From assembly GCA_902618485.1 (NCBI GenBank), contig CACNAR010000004.1, positions 1 through 64,000 of the forward strand: a stretch of 64,000 bases of DNA, in the 5' to 3' direction. Positions 19,008 to 27,693 of this stretch are shown here, in pieces (positions within the stretch are counted from its first letter, which is position 1; each line of letters begins with the position of its first letter). Below the pieces are notes generated by a model, which worked only from the letters and a program-made list of their open reading frames with translations, searched no databases and was not told where the DNA came from. This DNA comes from an uncultured Pelagibacteraceae bacterium (lineage in GTDB: Bacteria; Pseudomonadota; Alphaproteobacteria; Pelagibacterales; Pelagibacteraceae). The position numbers and the translations under genes are program-made.

Positions 19008-20354
19008 ATGAGCAAAGTTTTAAAAAATTCCTGGGCACTATTTTTAGGTATGGGATGCATAATGATGGCCTACGGCTTTCAGGGTTCCCTCTTAGGAGTA
19101 AGAGCAGTACAAGAAGAATTTAGCTTAACCTCAACTGGTTTCATGATGTCAGGATATTTTGTTGGCTATTTTATAGGTGCAGCAACAATTCCTAATATTA
19201 TATCTAGAGTCGGACATATAAGAGTTTTTGCGGCATTTGCATCATTATCATCTTTGGTCATTTTGGTTCACTCGATAATTGTCAATCCTTTGGTGTGGTT
19301 TTTTTTAAGAGTTCTGACTGGGATAAGCATGGTTTGTATCTATACAGTTGCTGAAAGCTGGCTTAACGATAGATCAAGTAACAAAAATAGAGGAAGTGTA
19401 TTGTCTATCTACATGGTCATACTTTATGGCACAATGGGAATTGGAATGTTTTTACTAAACTTTAGCAGTCCTCTAAATTTCCAGCCTTTTATTCTAGTTT
19501 CTGTAATTACATCGGTTGCATTAATTCCTATTTTGCTGACCAAAAAAAAACCACCGACATTTAAAAGAATTAAAGTTATGACACTCAAAGATCTCTATGA
19601 ATCGTCCCCCTTTGGAATGGTAAGCTCTTTTTTTTATGGAACAATACAAGCTGCACTTTTTACCCTATTAGCTGTATACGCAACTTCTATGAATTTTACG
19701 ATATTAGAAATTTCAATTGTAACATTTCTACTGGCTATATCTGGAGCTATTTCTCAATTTCCAGTAGGAAAAATATCAGATATGTATGATCGGCGAAAAG
19801 TAATAGTTTTTTCTAGTTTTAGTGCAGCAGCTTTTGCAATTTTTACAATTTTAGTTACTAGACAGATGTATTTACCAGGTGAGCTTGCTACAAGTAAAAC
19901 CTGGTTCTATATTTTTTTGGTTCTTTTTTCATTCTGTAGTTTACCGATGTTTTCTTTAATTTTAGCGCACACTAATGATTTCATTCCAAAAGAAAAATTT
20001 GTAGCTGCTGGTGCGGGTCTCCAGTTTGTATTTGGTTTAGGTGCGATGAGTGGTCCATTTTTATGTTCAATATTTATGGATTTAGTTGGTCCAAATGGTT
20101 TTTTCATTTTTTTATTTTTTTTTCATTTAGTAATTGGTTTTTTTGGGATGTATAGAATGAAAGTAAGAAAAACTGTTGAAAATCCTGACTCTCAATTTGT
20201 AGCAATGCCCCAGACTATCACACCAGCTGGTATTGAGCTTAATCCATCGACAGAACACATTGAGGAGCCTTATTCTGATAAGGTTAAAGAAATACTTGAG
20301 AGAAAAGGTGTAAAATATAAAAAAGAGGATGTACAGGTTAAAACAGATAATTAA
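19008..20354 (+). CDS. MFS transporter (YcaD-like subgroup)
   Basis: A 448-residue major facilitator protein with twelve predicted hydrophobic segments and the loop 8-9 motif GKISDMYDRRKV near residue 250. The N-terminus with GFQGSLLGVRA and the RVLTGISMVCIYTVAESWLND region resemble the YcaD/UMF2 subgroup. A soluble tail of about 55 residues, charged and rich in Lys/Glu, follows the last helix. The substrate cannot be told from sequence. It stands alone, 56 bases after the EamA gene. Confidence 0.85.
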   Translation: MSKVLKNSWALFLGMGCIMMAYGFQGSLLGVRAVQEEFSLTSTGFMMSGYFVGYFIGAATIPNIISRVGHIRVFAAFASLSSLVILVHSIIVNPLVWFFLRVLTGISMVCIYTVAESWLNDRSSNKNRGSVLSIYMVILYGTMGIGMFLLNFSSPLNFQPFILVSVITSVALIPILLTKKKPPTFKRIKVMTLKDLYESSPFGMVSSFFYGTIQAALFTLLAVYATSMNFTILEISIVTFLLAISGAISQFPVGKISDMYDRRKVIVFSSFSAAAFAIFTILVTRQMYLPGELATSKTWFYIFLVLFSFCSLPMFSLILAHTNDFIPKEKFVAAGAGLQFVFGLGAMSGPFLCSIFMDLVGPNGFFIFLFFFHLVIGFFGMYRMKVRKTVENPDSQFVAMPQTITPAGIELNPSTEHIEEPYSDKVKEILERKGVKYKKEDVQVKTDN

Positions 20355-20468
20355 CTTATTCAATTATCTCTCACAGGTTGTAACTTTTAAAGCATAATTT
20401 TTAAATAATAATTTTAAAATTTTTATTGAATAATAATTATTTCTCTAGTGAAATAATGTTTTTATAAA

Positions 20469-21200
20469 ATGAAAACAAGAAAAAAGTCGCGAACTAGAGT
20501 AAGTAAAGAAAAGCATGGTCTTTCAAAAATTGCTTCCTTTACTACAAAATCTATTACCTCTGCAATATCAAATTATAAAAAAAATAAAGAACAAAGTAAA
20601 ATTAGGGCAATAAAATTACAAAAACTTGAGGAAAGAAATTCTTTTTTTAAAGAAAAAAAAGAGTTAAAGATTTGGGAAGACAAATTAATCAAAGAAAATA
20701 ATAAACTAAAAGCAACTGAAGATGAAATAAGATTAAAAGAAAAAGAAATAAAATTAAAAGATGAAAAACAAAAAGTTGAGAGCGAAAGATTAGTTAGAAA
20801 AGATGAAGAATTAATTCTAGTTGCAAAAGAATTAAGAGAAAAAGAAAAAAAATTAAAAATACGAGAAGAGGAACAAAATAGAAAAGATATTGACTTAAAA
20901 GTAAGAGAAGATGAACTATATCAGAGAGATCTTAGAGAACAAAGACGTAAAAATAGAGAATTAAAAAGATTAAAAGAAGAGGAAGATAAAGAAAAAGAAA
21001 TAGAATATATAAAAATTAGAGAGTGGGAAGAGAAATTTGACAAAGAACAAAAACTAAAAGAACAAGAGGAAATGAGAAGAGAGCAAAAATTAATACAAAA
21101 AGAGATGGAAAGACGTGCTAAATTTGACAATATAAATAATACAGATAGTTCTTTAAGCCAGCTGGAAAAATTCAGTATCGACAAATCGAAAAAAAACTAG
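20469..21200 (+). CDS. Highly charged coiled-coil / single-helix protein, function unknown
   Basis: A 243-residue protein without a signal peptide or membrane segment. The first about 50 residues are basic (MKTRKKSRTRVSK). From about residue 50 to 225 it is an almost uninterrupted Glu/Lys/Arg-rich helix with heptad-like units such as KEKEIKLKDEKQK and LREKEKKLKIREEE. It lacks Pro and Gly through that stretch, as expected for a long coiled coil or single alpha-helix. The codons look native (AAA/GAA rich). It stands alone, convergent with the amidinotransferase gene. I recognise no family; a structural or nucleic-acid-associated role is only a guess from the basic head. Confidence 0.7.
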   Translation: MKTRKKSRTRVSKEKHGLSKIASFTTKSITSAISNYKKNKEQSKIRAIKLQKLEERNSFFKEKKELKIWEDKLIKENNKLKATEDEIRLKEKEIKLKDEKQKVESERLVRKDEELILVAKELREKEKKLKIREEEQNRKDIDLKVREDELYQRDLREQRRKNRELKRLKEEEDKEKEIEYIKIREWEEKFDKEQKLKEQEEMRREQKLIQKEMERRAKFDNINNTDSSLSQLEKFSIDKSKKN

Positions 21201-21216
21201 AAAAAGATTAATTGCC

Positions 21217-22332
21217 TTATTGTTTTGGGAAGTAATCTTCTAAATCTCCTTCTCTAAATACGTCTGCTGTACTACAATGAAGTCCACCTCCGAACGCATA
21301 TGCATCTCTTAAATCAATCGGAATAACTTCCATCCCTAATTTATCAAGTTGCTCTGCTTGATATTTTTCACTTTTTTCTACACAAACTGTTTTTGGATCT
21401 AGAACTAGTACATTCATTGATAGCCAAACTGAAGAATAACAAAGAGGTGGTGGTTCATTGTGTGCTGGTTGAGCAGCATCAATTATTTCCCATCCATTAT
21501 TCTCAAAAAGTTTTTTTTGTTCTTTAGGTAATCTTCTTTGTGGGTTATTAATTATCAATCCTTCTTTAATAGGTGTAAAAGTAGCATCTATATGTATTGG
21601 ATATGGGTCCCCTGGGAAGTTTACAGCGTGAACTCTATGATCTTTATAATGTCTCTTTAACCAATCTATTCCTTTTAAATTTGTAGTAAATCCATGTTGA
21701 ACTATTAAATCTTTTCCAAATCTTAAAACATCTGCAGCATCAAATAAAGGTTCCTCCTCAGTGGTTACAAAAAATTTTTCCTCAGTCCATTGAAGTCTTT
21801 TTTGTATTCCGATTTTCTCTGACAAATAATCTTTTCTATAATCAGCATCAGTCAATCTTGGCTTAGGAGCAGATTCATGTCTCATATTTGAATCTTCCTC
21901 ATAATAATTTTTTAAAAGTGGTCGATAACATAAATATTCAAACCATCTACACCTATAACTCATTGTAGCTTCCAAAATTTCATTTCCTACTGTTAAAAGA
22001 ACATCTCTTGGAGGCATACAACCAAACATTGTTTCTGCCTTCCAATCTGGAGTAGAGATTTTTTGATTAAAATTAATTGGTTCTGGTCTATCAACTTTGA
22101 TTCCTCTTTTTTCTAAAATATTTGAAAAATTATCTAAAAGTTCATTTGCTTTATCGACTGTATCTTTCGTTCTCGGACCAAACTTTCCTCTCATATCCGA
22201 GTCCTCAGGAACTTTTGCGTCTAAAGCGGGTTCGGGTGCAGGTATACAAGTACCATCTGCCCTACCAACTATTACATGTTTTAGTGGATCCCACTCATTC
22301 CAACTATTAACTATTTTTTTTTTTTTATCCAT
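21217..22332 (-). CDS. Glycine amidinotransferase-like enzyme (AGAT family)
   Basis: A 371-residue protein closely resembling arginine:glycine amidinotransferase, which moves the amidino group of arginine to an amine acceptor such as glycine. The start VNSWNEWDPLKHVIVGRA matches the family opening. Catalytic Cys353 lies in GGGLHCSTADV, His247 in PIHIDATF, and the acidic residue in LFDAADVLRFG (Asp198 or Asp201). Eukaryotic AGAT makes guanidinoacetate for creatine; bacterial relatives serve natural-product pathways. No partner enzyme (methyltransferase, NRPS) is adjacent. Acceptor specificity is unknown. A role in arginine/glycine exchange fits a genome centred on glycine, but this is inference. 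Confidence 0.85.
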   Translation of the reverse strand: MDKKKKIVNSWNEWDPLKHVIVGRADGTCIPAPEPALDAKVPEDSDMRGKFGPRTKDTVDKANELLDNFSNILEKRGIKVDRPEPINFNQKISTPDWKAETMFGCMPPRDVLLTVGNEILEATMSYRCRWFEYLCYRPLLKNYYEEDSNMRHESAPKPRLTDADYRKDYLSEKIGIQKRLQWTEEKFFVTTEEEPLFDAADVLRFGKDLIVQHGFTTNLKGIDWLKRHYKDHRVHAVNFPGDPYPIHIDATFTPIKEGLIINNPQRRLPKEQKKLFENNGWEIIDAAQPAHNEPPPLCYSSVWLSMNVLVLDPKTVCVEKSEKYQAEQLDKLGMEVIPIDLRDAYAFGGGLHCSTADVFREGDLEDYFPKQ

Positions 22333-22376
22333 TCATCAAATAATTAGTGATTAAAATTTTTTTTTTCAATGAAATT

Positions 22377-23282
22377 TTAATTTAATGCTATGTATCTTTT
22401 ATTCCATCTCATTATCAAACTGTAATAAAAAAGAGAGATAAAAAGAAAAAATCCACCAACTATTGTGTTTGTTGTAGGAATTTCATTTATACCAAATAGT
22501 GGTAACCAAACCCAAAAAATTCCACCAATTACTTCGGTTAATGATAGTAAAGTTAACTCTGCTGCAGGAATAGCTTTTGATCCAATTGCATATAAAATCA
22601 TTCCTATACAGACTAAAGTTCCATGAAGAGAGAACAATGATGAGTTATAACTCGTTGAAAAAAACGGTTGGTTTTTGAGTAATATTACCGAGGCAGCTAT
22701 AACAAAACAAAACAAACCAGCAATAGCTACTGTAGTAAACTTGGGAGTTTCTTTTCTCCATCTCAAAGTCACAGAAAATATTGAGAAACCAATAGAAGAT
22801 GTAATACCAAAAATAAATCCTACAATAGAATTTTTTTCATTATTTCCAACAGCCATAATTACAATTCCTATTGTTGCAATAAATATTGAAATCCATACAT
22901 TTAAGCTTATTTTTTCTTTTAAAAAGAGGAATGCAAGTAAAGCAGTAAAAAAAGGCATCGCAGCTAAACATAATAAAGTGATTGCTGCACTAGTATTTGT
23001 TATCGAGTAAATAAATGAAATCATAGCTACACCTAACCCGCAACCACCAATTAACCCTGATTTACCCACTTTTTTATAATTTTTATAAAAATTTAAACCT
23101 TCCTCAAAATATAAATAAAGATTTAAAAGAATAAAAATTGTTAAACCCCTTCCGAAGATATACTGCCACGGCACTAGATTAGGATCATTCATATATCTTA
23201 CGACTAGCGGACCAAATGACCAGATAAGACCTGCAAATAGTACTATTGGAACTGCTATTTTTTCATTTTTAAGCTCAATCAT
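22377..23282 (-). CDS. EamA/DMT-superfamily transporter
   Basis: A 301-residue ten-helix EamA transporter; the first repeat ends in a TLLCLAAMPFFTALLAFLFL-type segment and the second in LTLLSLTEVIGGIFWVW. It lies 44 bases upstream of the amidinotransferase gene on the same strand. The pair could be cotranscribed, suggesting export of a guanidino compound or an amino acid (inference). The spacer between them is a poly-A/T run without an obvious terminator. Confidence 0.85.
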   Translation of the reverse strand: MIELKNEKIAVPIVLFAGLIWSFGPLVVRYMNDPNLVPWQYIFGRGLTIFILLNLYLYFEEGLNFYKNYKKVGKSGLIGGCGLGVAMISFIYSITNTSAAITLLCLAAMPFFTALLAFLFLKEKISLNVWISIFIATIGIVIMAVGNNEKNSIVGFIFGITSSIGFSIFSVTLRWRKETPKFTTVAIAGLFCFVIAASVILLKNQPFFSTSYNSSLFSLHGTLVCIGMILYAIGSKAIPAAELTLLSLTEVIGGIFWVWLPLFGINEIPTTNTIVGGFFLFISLFYYSLIMRWNKRYIALN

Positions 23283-23431
23283 ACAAGGATATTTAATTCT
23301 AATTTATTTTAACTACAACAAAAATAGATATTGTGAAAAAAGATTTTTTTCTGTTTTATTGAGATTTTAGATGGTTCAAAAGCTCATCTGTAAGATTTTG
23401 ATTTATACTATATAAATAAACTAATTATTAT

Positions 23432-23830
23432 ATGAATTTAGAACTAATAAATATCGCAGCTAACACAAAAAATAACAAGAATATTAATAATTATACACAT
23501 AGTGCAAAATTAAAAAATTCTGTTTGTGGTGACGAAATACAGATTAAATTGATAATTAAAAATGATAAAATAATTGATTTTGGCTATCAAACAACTTCAT
23601 GTATTTATTGCCAAGCCTCAGCAAGTTTATTATCAAAAGTATCTATAAATAATAAAAAAGATAAAATTGAAAAATTGTGTAATGATGCAAAATTATTTTT
23701 CAATGATAATAAAAAAATGATTACTAAAAATTGGAAGTTGTTATCAAAATTATTTAATAAAGAAAATATATCACGAAAAGATTGTATATTATTACCTTTC
23801 AAAACTTTGAAAAAAATAGTAACAAATTAA
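23432..23830 (+). CDS. SufU/IscU-like iron-sulfur scaffold protein
   Basis: A 132-residue IscU-fold protein. Ligand positions are Cys32-Gly-Asp34, Cys57 and Cys118 (RKDCILLPF). The 61-residue spacing between the second and third cysteines fits SufU, which has an insertion, better than IscU (about 43). QASASLL after Cys57 matches the SufU motif, and an extra Cys60 is unusual. SufU proteins take persulfide sulfur from SufS; the SufU-like assignment is by motif only. No other suf gene is adjacent. It is followed three bases later by an HPP-family membrane protein. Confidence 0.75.
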   Translation: MNLELINIAANTKNNKNINNYTHSAKLKNSVCGDEIQIKLIIKNDKIIDFGYQTTSCIYCQASASLLSKVSINNKKDKIEKLCNDAKLFFNDNKKMITKNWKLLSKLFNKENISRKDCILLPFKTLKKIVTN

Positions 23831-23833
23831 TTT

Positions 23834-24298
23834 ATGGGTAATATCAAGCAATCTTTTTTAGCTGGTTTATTTTCTATAATCACAATAGCTTTACTGACTG
23901 TCTTAACGTACAAAACAGAATTAGGAATATTTTTATTAGCTTCATTTGGTTCATCAATGGTTTTATTATATGGCTATCCGGAAAGCCCCTTTGCTCAACC
24001 AAAAAATGTTTTTTTTGGACACTTTACAACTACACTTGTTGGATTATTTTTCCTACACTTTATTCCACTTCCTATATTTGTAATTATACCCTTAGCAGTA
24101 GGATTTGGAGTTGGTTTAATGATTCTGTTAAATGTGACACACCCTCCAGCAGGAGGAAATCCAATCATTGTTATCATTGGAAGTGTCTCGTTTGATTATC
24201 TTTTAAGTCCTGTAATAACTGGATCAATTTTAATTATCATTTTTGCAATAGTCATTAATCGTTTTATTTTGAAAAAAAATTACCCAAGTAAAAAATAA
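23834..24298 (+). CDS. HPP family membrane protein
   Basis: A 154-residue protein with four hydrophobic segments and the diagnostic VTHPPAGGNP motif near residue 100, which gives the family its name. A second landmark is SPFAQPKNVFFGH near residue 51. Some members act in nitrite transport in chloroplasts and cyanobacteria; bacterial roles are poorly known. It begins three bases after the SufU-like gene, so the two are probably translated together, a pairing I cannot explain. Confidence 0.85.
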   Translation: MGNIKQSFLAGLFSIITIALLTVLTYKTELGIFLLASFGSSMVLLYGYPESPFAQPKNVFFGHFTTTLVGLFFLHFIPLPIFVIIPLAVGFGVGLMILLNVTHPPAGGNPIIVIIGSVSFDYLLSPVITGSILIIIFAIVINRFILKKNYPSKK

Positions 24299-24366
24299 TT
24301 TATTTGATTGATCCTTAAAAATAAGGTTAGATATAGAAATTTAATTTTAATTACAGAGGAGATTTA

Positions 24367-25566
24367 ATGAAAATATTGTGCATATTGTATGATGATCCTA
24401 AAGGAGGGATGCCAAAATCCTACGCTTTATCGGAACTACCGAAAATAGATAAGTATCCGGATGGTATGACACTTCCTTCACCTAAAGGCAGAGATTATAC
24501 ACCAGGCCAGTTACTAGGATGTGTATCTGGTGAACTAGGTTTAAGAAAATTTTTAGAAAGTAATGGACATGAATTTGTTGTTACAAATAGTAAAGATGGA
24601 GATGGTTGTGAAGCTGACAAACATATAGTTGATGCAGATATCGTTATATCTCAACCCTTTTTTCCTTACTACTTAACTAAAGAAAGAATAGCTAAGGCCA
24701 AAAATTTAAAGATGGCAATAACAGCTGGAATTGGATCAGACCATGTTGACTTACAAGCAGCAATGGATAACAAAATTGATGTTGTTGAAGTAACTTATTG
24801 TAATTCAAGATCAGTTGCTGAACATATCGTGATGATGATTGTCTCTATGGTTAGGGATTATCATAATCAACATCGAATTGTAAATGAGGGTGGTTGGAAC
24901 ATTGCTGATGCTGTCCAAAGATCTTACGATGTGGAAGGTATGCATATTGGTACTGTCGCAGCTGGAAGAATAGGTTTAGATGCATTAAGAAAGATGAAAC
25001 CATTTGATACTCATTTGCATTATTTTGACAGACACAGACTGCCTGATAGTGTTGAAAAAGAACTAAATTTAACATTTCATGAAACTGTAGAGTCAATGGT
25101 TAAAGTTTGTGACGTTGTAACAATCAATTGTCCACTTCATCCAGAAACAGAAAACTTGTTTGATGATGCTATGATAAGCAAAATGAAAAAAGGTGCTTAC
25201 ATTGTTAATACAGCTCGAGGAAAAATTTGTAATAGAGATGCGATTGCAAAAGCTCTAAAGAGTGGTCAACTAAGTGGTTATGCCGGTGATGTATGGTTTC
25301 CTCAACCTGCACCAAATGATCACGTGTGGAGAAGTATGCCAAACCACGGTATGACACCTCACACTTCTGGTACATCTTTAACTGCACAATCAAGATATGC
25401 AGATGGTGTTAGAGAGATATTAGAATGTTTCTTCGATGGCAAAGAGATTAGAAATCAGTATTTAATTGTCAAAGATGGTCAGTTAGCTGGTATGGGAGCT
25501 CACTCATATAGTAAAGGTTCAGCTACTGGTGGATCTGAAGAAGCGGCAAAATACAAAAAACAATAA
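24367..25566 (+). CDS. fdh: NAD-dependent formate dehydrogenase
   Basis: A 399-residue D-2-hydroxyacid-dehydrogenase-fold enzyme that oxidises formate to CO2 with NAD and needs no metal. Landmarks are the N-terminal YDDPKGGMPKSY, the substrate-side QPFFPYY, TAGIGSDHVDL, the NAD-binding GTVAAGRIGLDAL, the YCNSRSVAEH segment, and the catalytic His of TPHTSGTS. A strong ribosome-binding site (AGAGGAG) lies just before the ATG. Formate from C1-folate metabolism, fed by the glycine cleavage system encoded here, is the likely substrate and gives the cell NADH. It appears to be a single-gene unit followed by a hairpin at 25581-25616. Confidence 0.93.
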   Translation: MKILCILYDDPKGGMPKSYALSELPKIDKYPDGMTLPSPKGRDYTPGQLLGCVSGELGLRKFLESNGHEFVVTNSKDGDGCEADKHIVDADIVISQPFFPYYLTKERIAKAKNLKMAITAGIGSDHVDLQAAMDNKIDVVEVTYCNSRSVAEHIVMMIVSMVRDYHNQHRIVNEGGWNIADAVQRSYDVEGMHIGTVAAGRIGLDALRKMKPFDTHLHYFDRHRLPDSVEKELNLTFHETVESMVKVCDVVTINCPLHPETENLFDDAMISKMKKGAYIVNTARGKICNRDAIAKALKSGQLSGYAGDVWFPQPAPNDHVWRSMPNHGMTPHTSGTSLTAQSRYADGVREILECFFDGKEIRNQYLIVKDGQLAGMGAHSYSKGSATGGSEEAAKYKKQ

Positions 25567-25580
25567 TTCTAAGATAAACT

Positions 25581-25616
25581 ATTAAAGGTAGCCTACTTAA
25601 AAGTAGCTACCTTTAA
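25581..25616 (+). terminator. Hairpin after formate dehydrogenase gene, probable terminator
   Basis: An inverted repeat with arms ATTAAAGGTAG and CTACCTTTAAT encloses an inner CTAC/GTAG stem, with one unpaired C. It starts 15 bases after the fdh stop. A long T-run is missing after the stem, so termination may be partial, or the hairpin may protect the mRNA 3' end. Confidence 0.6.
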
Positions 25617-25656
25617 TATAATGGACTTATCATAACTATTTTGATTATGATATTTA

Positions 25657-26232
25657 ATGAAATATTTTTTAATTATTTTCATAATTCTATTTAATATTAA
25701 TTTTTCTTATTCAGCTCAAAAAGATAAGGCATATTTTGCTGGTGGATGTTTTTGGTGTATGGAAGAATCTTTTGAAAATTTAAGTGGTGTAGAGGAGGTA
25801 ATTTCAGGCTATTCAGGTGGAGTTACTGAGAATCCAACATACAAAGAAGTAACATATGGAAATACTGGTCATTTTGAGGTTGTAGAAGTTGTATATAATA
25901 AAAAAATTATTTCATATGAAGAATTATTGGAAAATTTTTGGATAAATATAGATCCATTTGATTCTTACGGACAGTTTTGTGACAAAGGTTATAGTTACAG
26001 ATCGGTTGCGTTTTATAAAGATACAAATGAAAAGAAATTAATAGAAAAAGATATTCAAAAATTAGAAAACAGATTTAACAAAAAAGTTGTCACATATATT
26101 CGAAGTTTTGAAAAATTTTACAAAGCTGAAGAATATCATCAGGACTTTTATAAGATTAAGCTAGAAAGATATTTGAGATATAAAAAAGCTTGTGGCAGAG
26201 AAGAAATTTTAAAAAGGATTTGGAGTAAATAG
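25657..26232 (+). CDS. msrA: Exported peptide methionine sulfoxide reductase MsrA
   Basis: A 191-residue MsrA that reduces methionine-S-sulfoxide in proteins. A signal peptide (residues 1 to about 20, ending NFSYSA) precedes the catalytic GGCFWCMEE with Cys31, so it probably acts in the periplasm or on secreted proteins. SGYSGG, GHFEVVEV and AEEYHQDFY are family landmarks; a late Cys in KKACGREE may be a resolving residue. It stands seven bases before selO, another redox-linked gene. Confidence 0.93.
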   Translation: MKYFLIIFIILFNINFSYSAQKDKAYFAGGCFWCMEESFENLSGVEEVISGYSGGVTENPTYKEVTYGNTGHFEVVEVVYNKKIISYEELLENFWINIDPFDSYGQFCDKGYSYRSVAFYKDTNEKKLIEKDIQKLENRFNKKVVTYIRSFEKFYKAEEYHQDFYKIKLERYLRYKKACGREEILKRIWSK

Positions 26233-26238
26233 TTTTAA

Positions 26239-27693
26239 ATGGAAAATAATATAAATTGGAATTTTGATAACTCTTATTCAAGACTATCTGATGCTTTTAA
26301 GGAACATATAAAACCTGTAGCTGTAAAGAATCCTGAATTGGTTATAATTAACGAGAGTTTAGCTAAAGAATTGGATCTGGATCTTACAAAAATCAATAAA
26401 GACAAGCTATCATCTTTATTTACAGGAAATACTCTTCCTGAGGGTAGTAATACAATTGCTCAGGCATATGCGGGTCATCAATTTGGACACTTTACAATGC
26501 TTGGTGATGGTAGAGCAATATTGATAGGTGAACATATAACTAACAGCAACAAAAGATATGATATTCAACTTAAAGGTTCTGGGAAAACATCATTCTCAAG
26601 AAATGGTGATGGTAGAGCTGCATTAGGTCCAATGTTAAGAGAATATATCGTAAGTGAGGCAATGCATAATCTTAACATTCCCTCAACAAGAAGTTTAGCG
26701 GTAGCAAAAACGGGCGAAAAAATAATGCGAGATACTTTACTAGAAGGCGCTATTCTAACTAGAGTAGCTTTAAGCCATATTAGGGTTGGAACTTTTCAAT
26801 ATATTGCAGCAAGAGACAAAAAAGATGAATTAGAACTGTTATTGAATTATGTAATTAATAGACATTATCCAAAACTGGTAAATTCAAAAAATAAGGCAAT
26901 TGATCTTTTAATTGATCTTATGAATAAACAAATTGATCTAGTCGTGAACTGGATGAGAGTGGGTTTTATTCACGGAGTTATGAATACTGACAATATGTCA
27001 ATTTCAGGAGAAACAATTGACTACGGCCCATGTGCATTTATGGATACATATGATCCGAAAACTGTTTTTAGTTCTATTGATCATATGGGAAGATATGCTT
27101 ACTGTAATCAACCAATTATTACAAAGTGGAATTTATCAAGATTTGCAGAATGTCTAATACCTATGATTGATAAAAATCAAAAAAAAGCGATCGAGATGGC
27201 TACTGAAATAATTAATACTTTTGAAAAAAAGTATGAGGAAAAGTGGCTTGAAATGATGAGAAAAAAACTTGGTTTAATAGGAAATCACAGTATAGATAAA
27301 ACTTTAATTTTAGATTTATTAACTTGGATGCATCAAAAAAAAATTGACTACACAAATACTTTTTGCCATTTGATGAAATTTAAAGTTCAAGAAGAAGAAG
27401 ATTTTCAGGATAAAGTTTTTCAAGATTGGAAAAAGAGATGGAATGAAAGGCTCGTAATAAATGATAGTTCTAATGAAAAAAGTATAGCATTGATGAGGAC
27501 TGTTAACCCCCTTGTAATCCCAAGAAATGATAAAGTAGAAGAAACTTTGAATTTGGCAAATAAAAATAACTTTAAAATGCTTTTTGAATTTTTAGAAATT
27601 TTAAAAACCCCTTACATAGAAAATAAAAATATGTATAAGTATCAAATTCCAAATGAAAATAACACAGAGTATAAAACTTTTTGTGGGACTTGA
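26239..27693 (+). CDS. selO: Protein adenylyltransferase SelO (YdiU)
   Basis: A 484-residue SelO-family pseudokinase that transfers AMP from ATP to protein hydroxyl groups, with roles in redox homeostasis in other bacteria. QAYAGHQFGHFTMLGDGRA, with its residues in order, and LKGSGKTSFSRNGDGRAA are the signature. HGVMNTDNMSISG carries the catalytic Asp and Asn, followed by DYGPCAFMD. The C-terminal Cys (end in FCGT) matches the conserved C-terminal cysteine or selenocysteine position. It lies seven bases after msrA and ends directly against a convergent gene with no spacer. Confidence 0.93.
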   Translation: MENNINWNFDNSYSRLSDAFKEHIKPVAVKNPELVIINESLAKELDLDLTKINKDKLSSLFTGNTLPEGSNTIAQAYAGHQFGHFTMLGDGRAILIGEHITNSNKRYDIQLKGSGKTSFSRNGDGRAALGPMLREYIVSEAMHNLNIPSTRSLAVAKTGEKIMRDTLLEGAILTRVALSHIRVGTFQYIAARDKKDELELLLNYVINRHYPKLVNSKNKAIDLLIDLMNKQIDLVVNWMRVGFIHGVMNTDNMSISGETIDYGPCAFMDTYDPKTVFSSIDHMGRYAYCNQPIITKWNLSRFAECLIPMIDKNQKKAIEMATEIINTFEKKYEEKWLEMMRKKLGLIGNHSIDKTLILDLLTWMHQKKIDYTNTFCHLMKFKVQEEEDFQDKVFQDWKKRWNERLVINDSSNEKSIALMRTVNPLVIPRNDKVEETLNLANKNNFKMLFEFLEILKTPYIENKNMYKYQIPNENNTEYKTFCGT

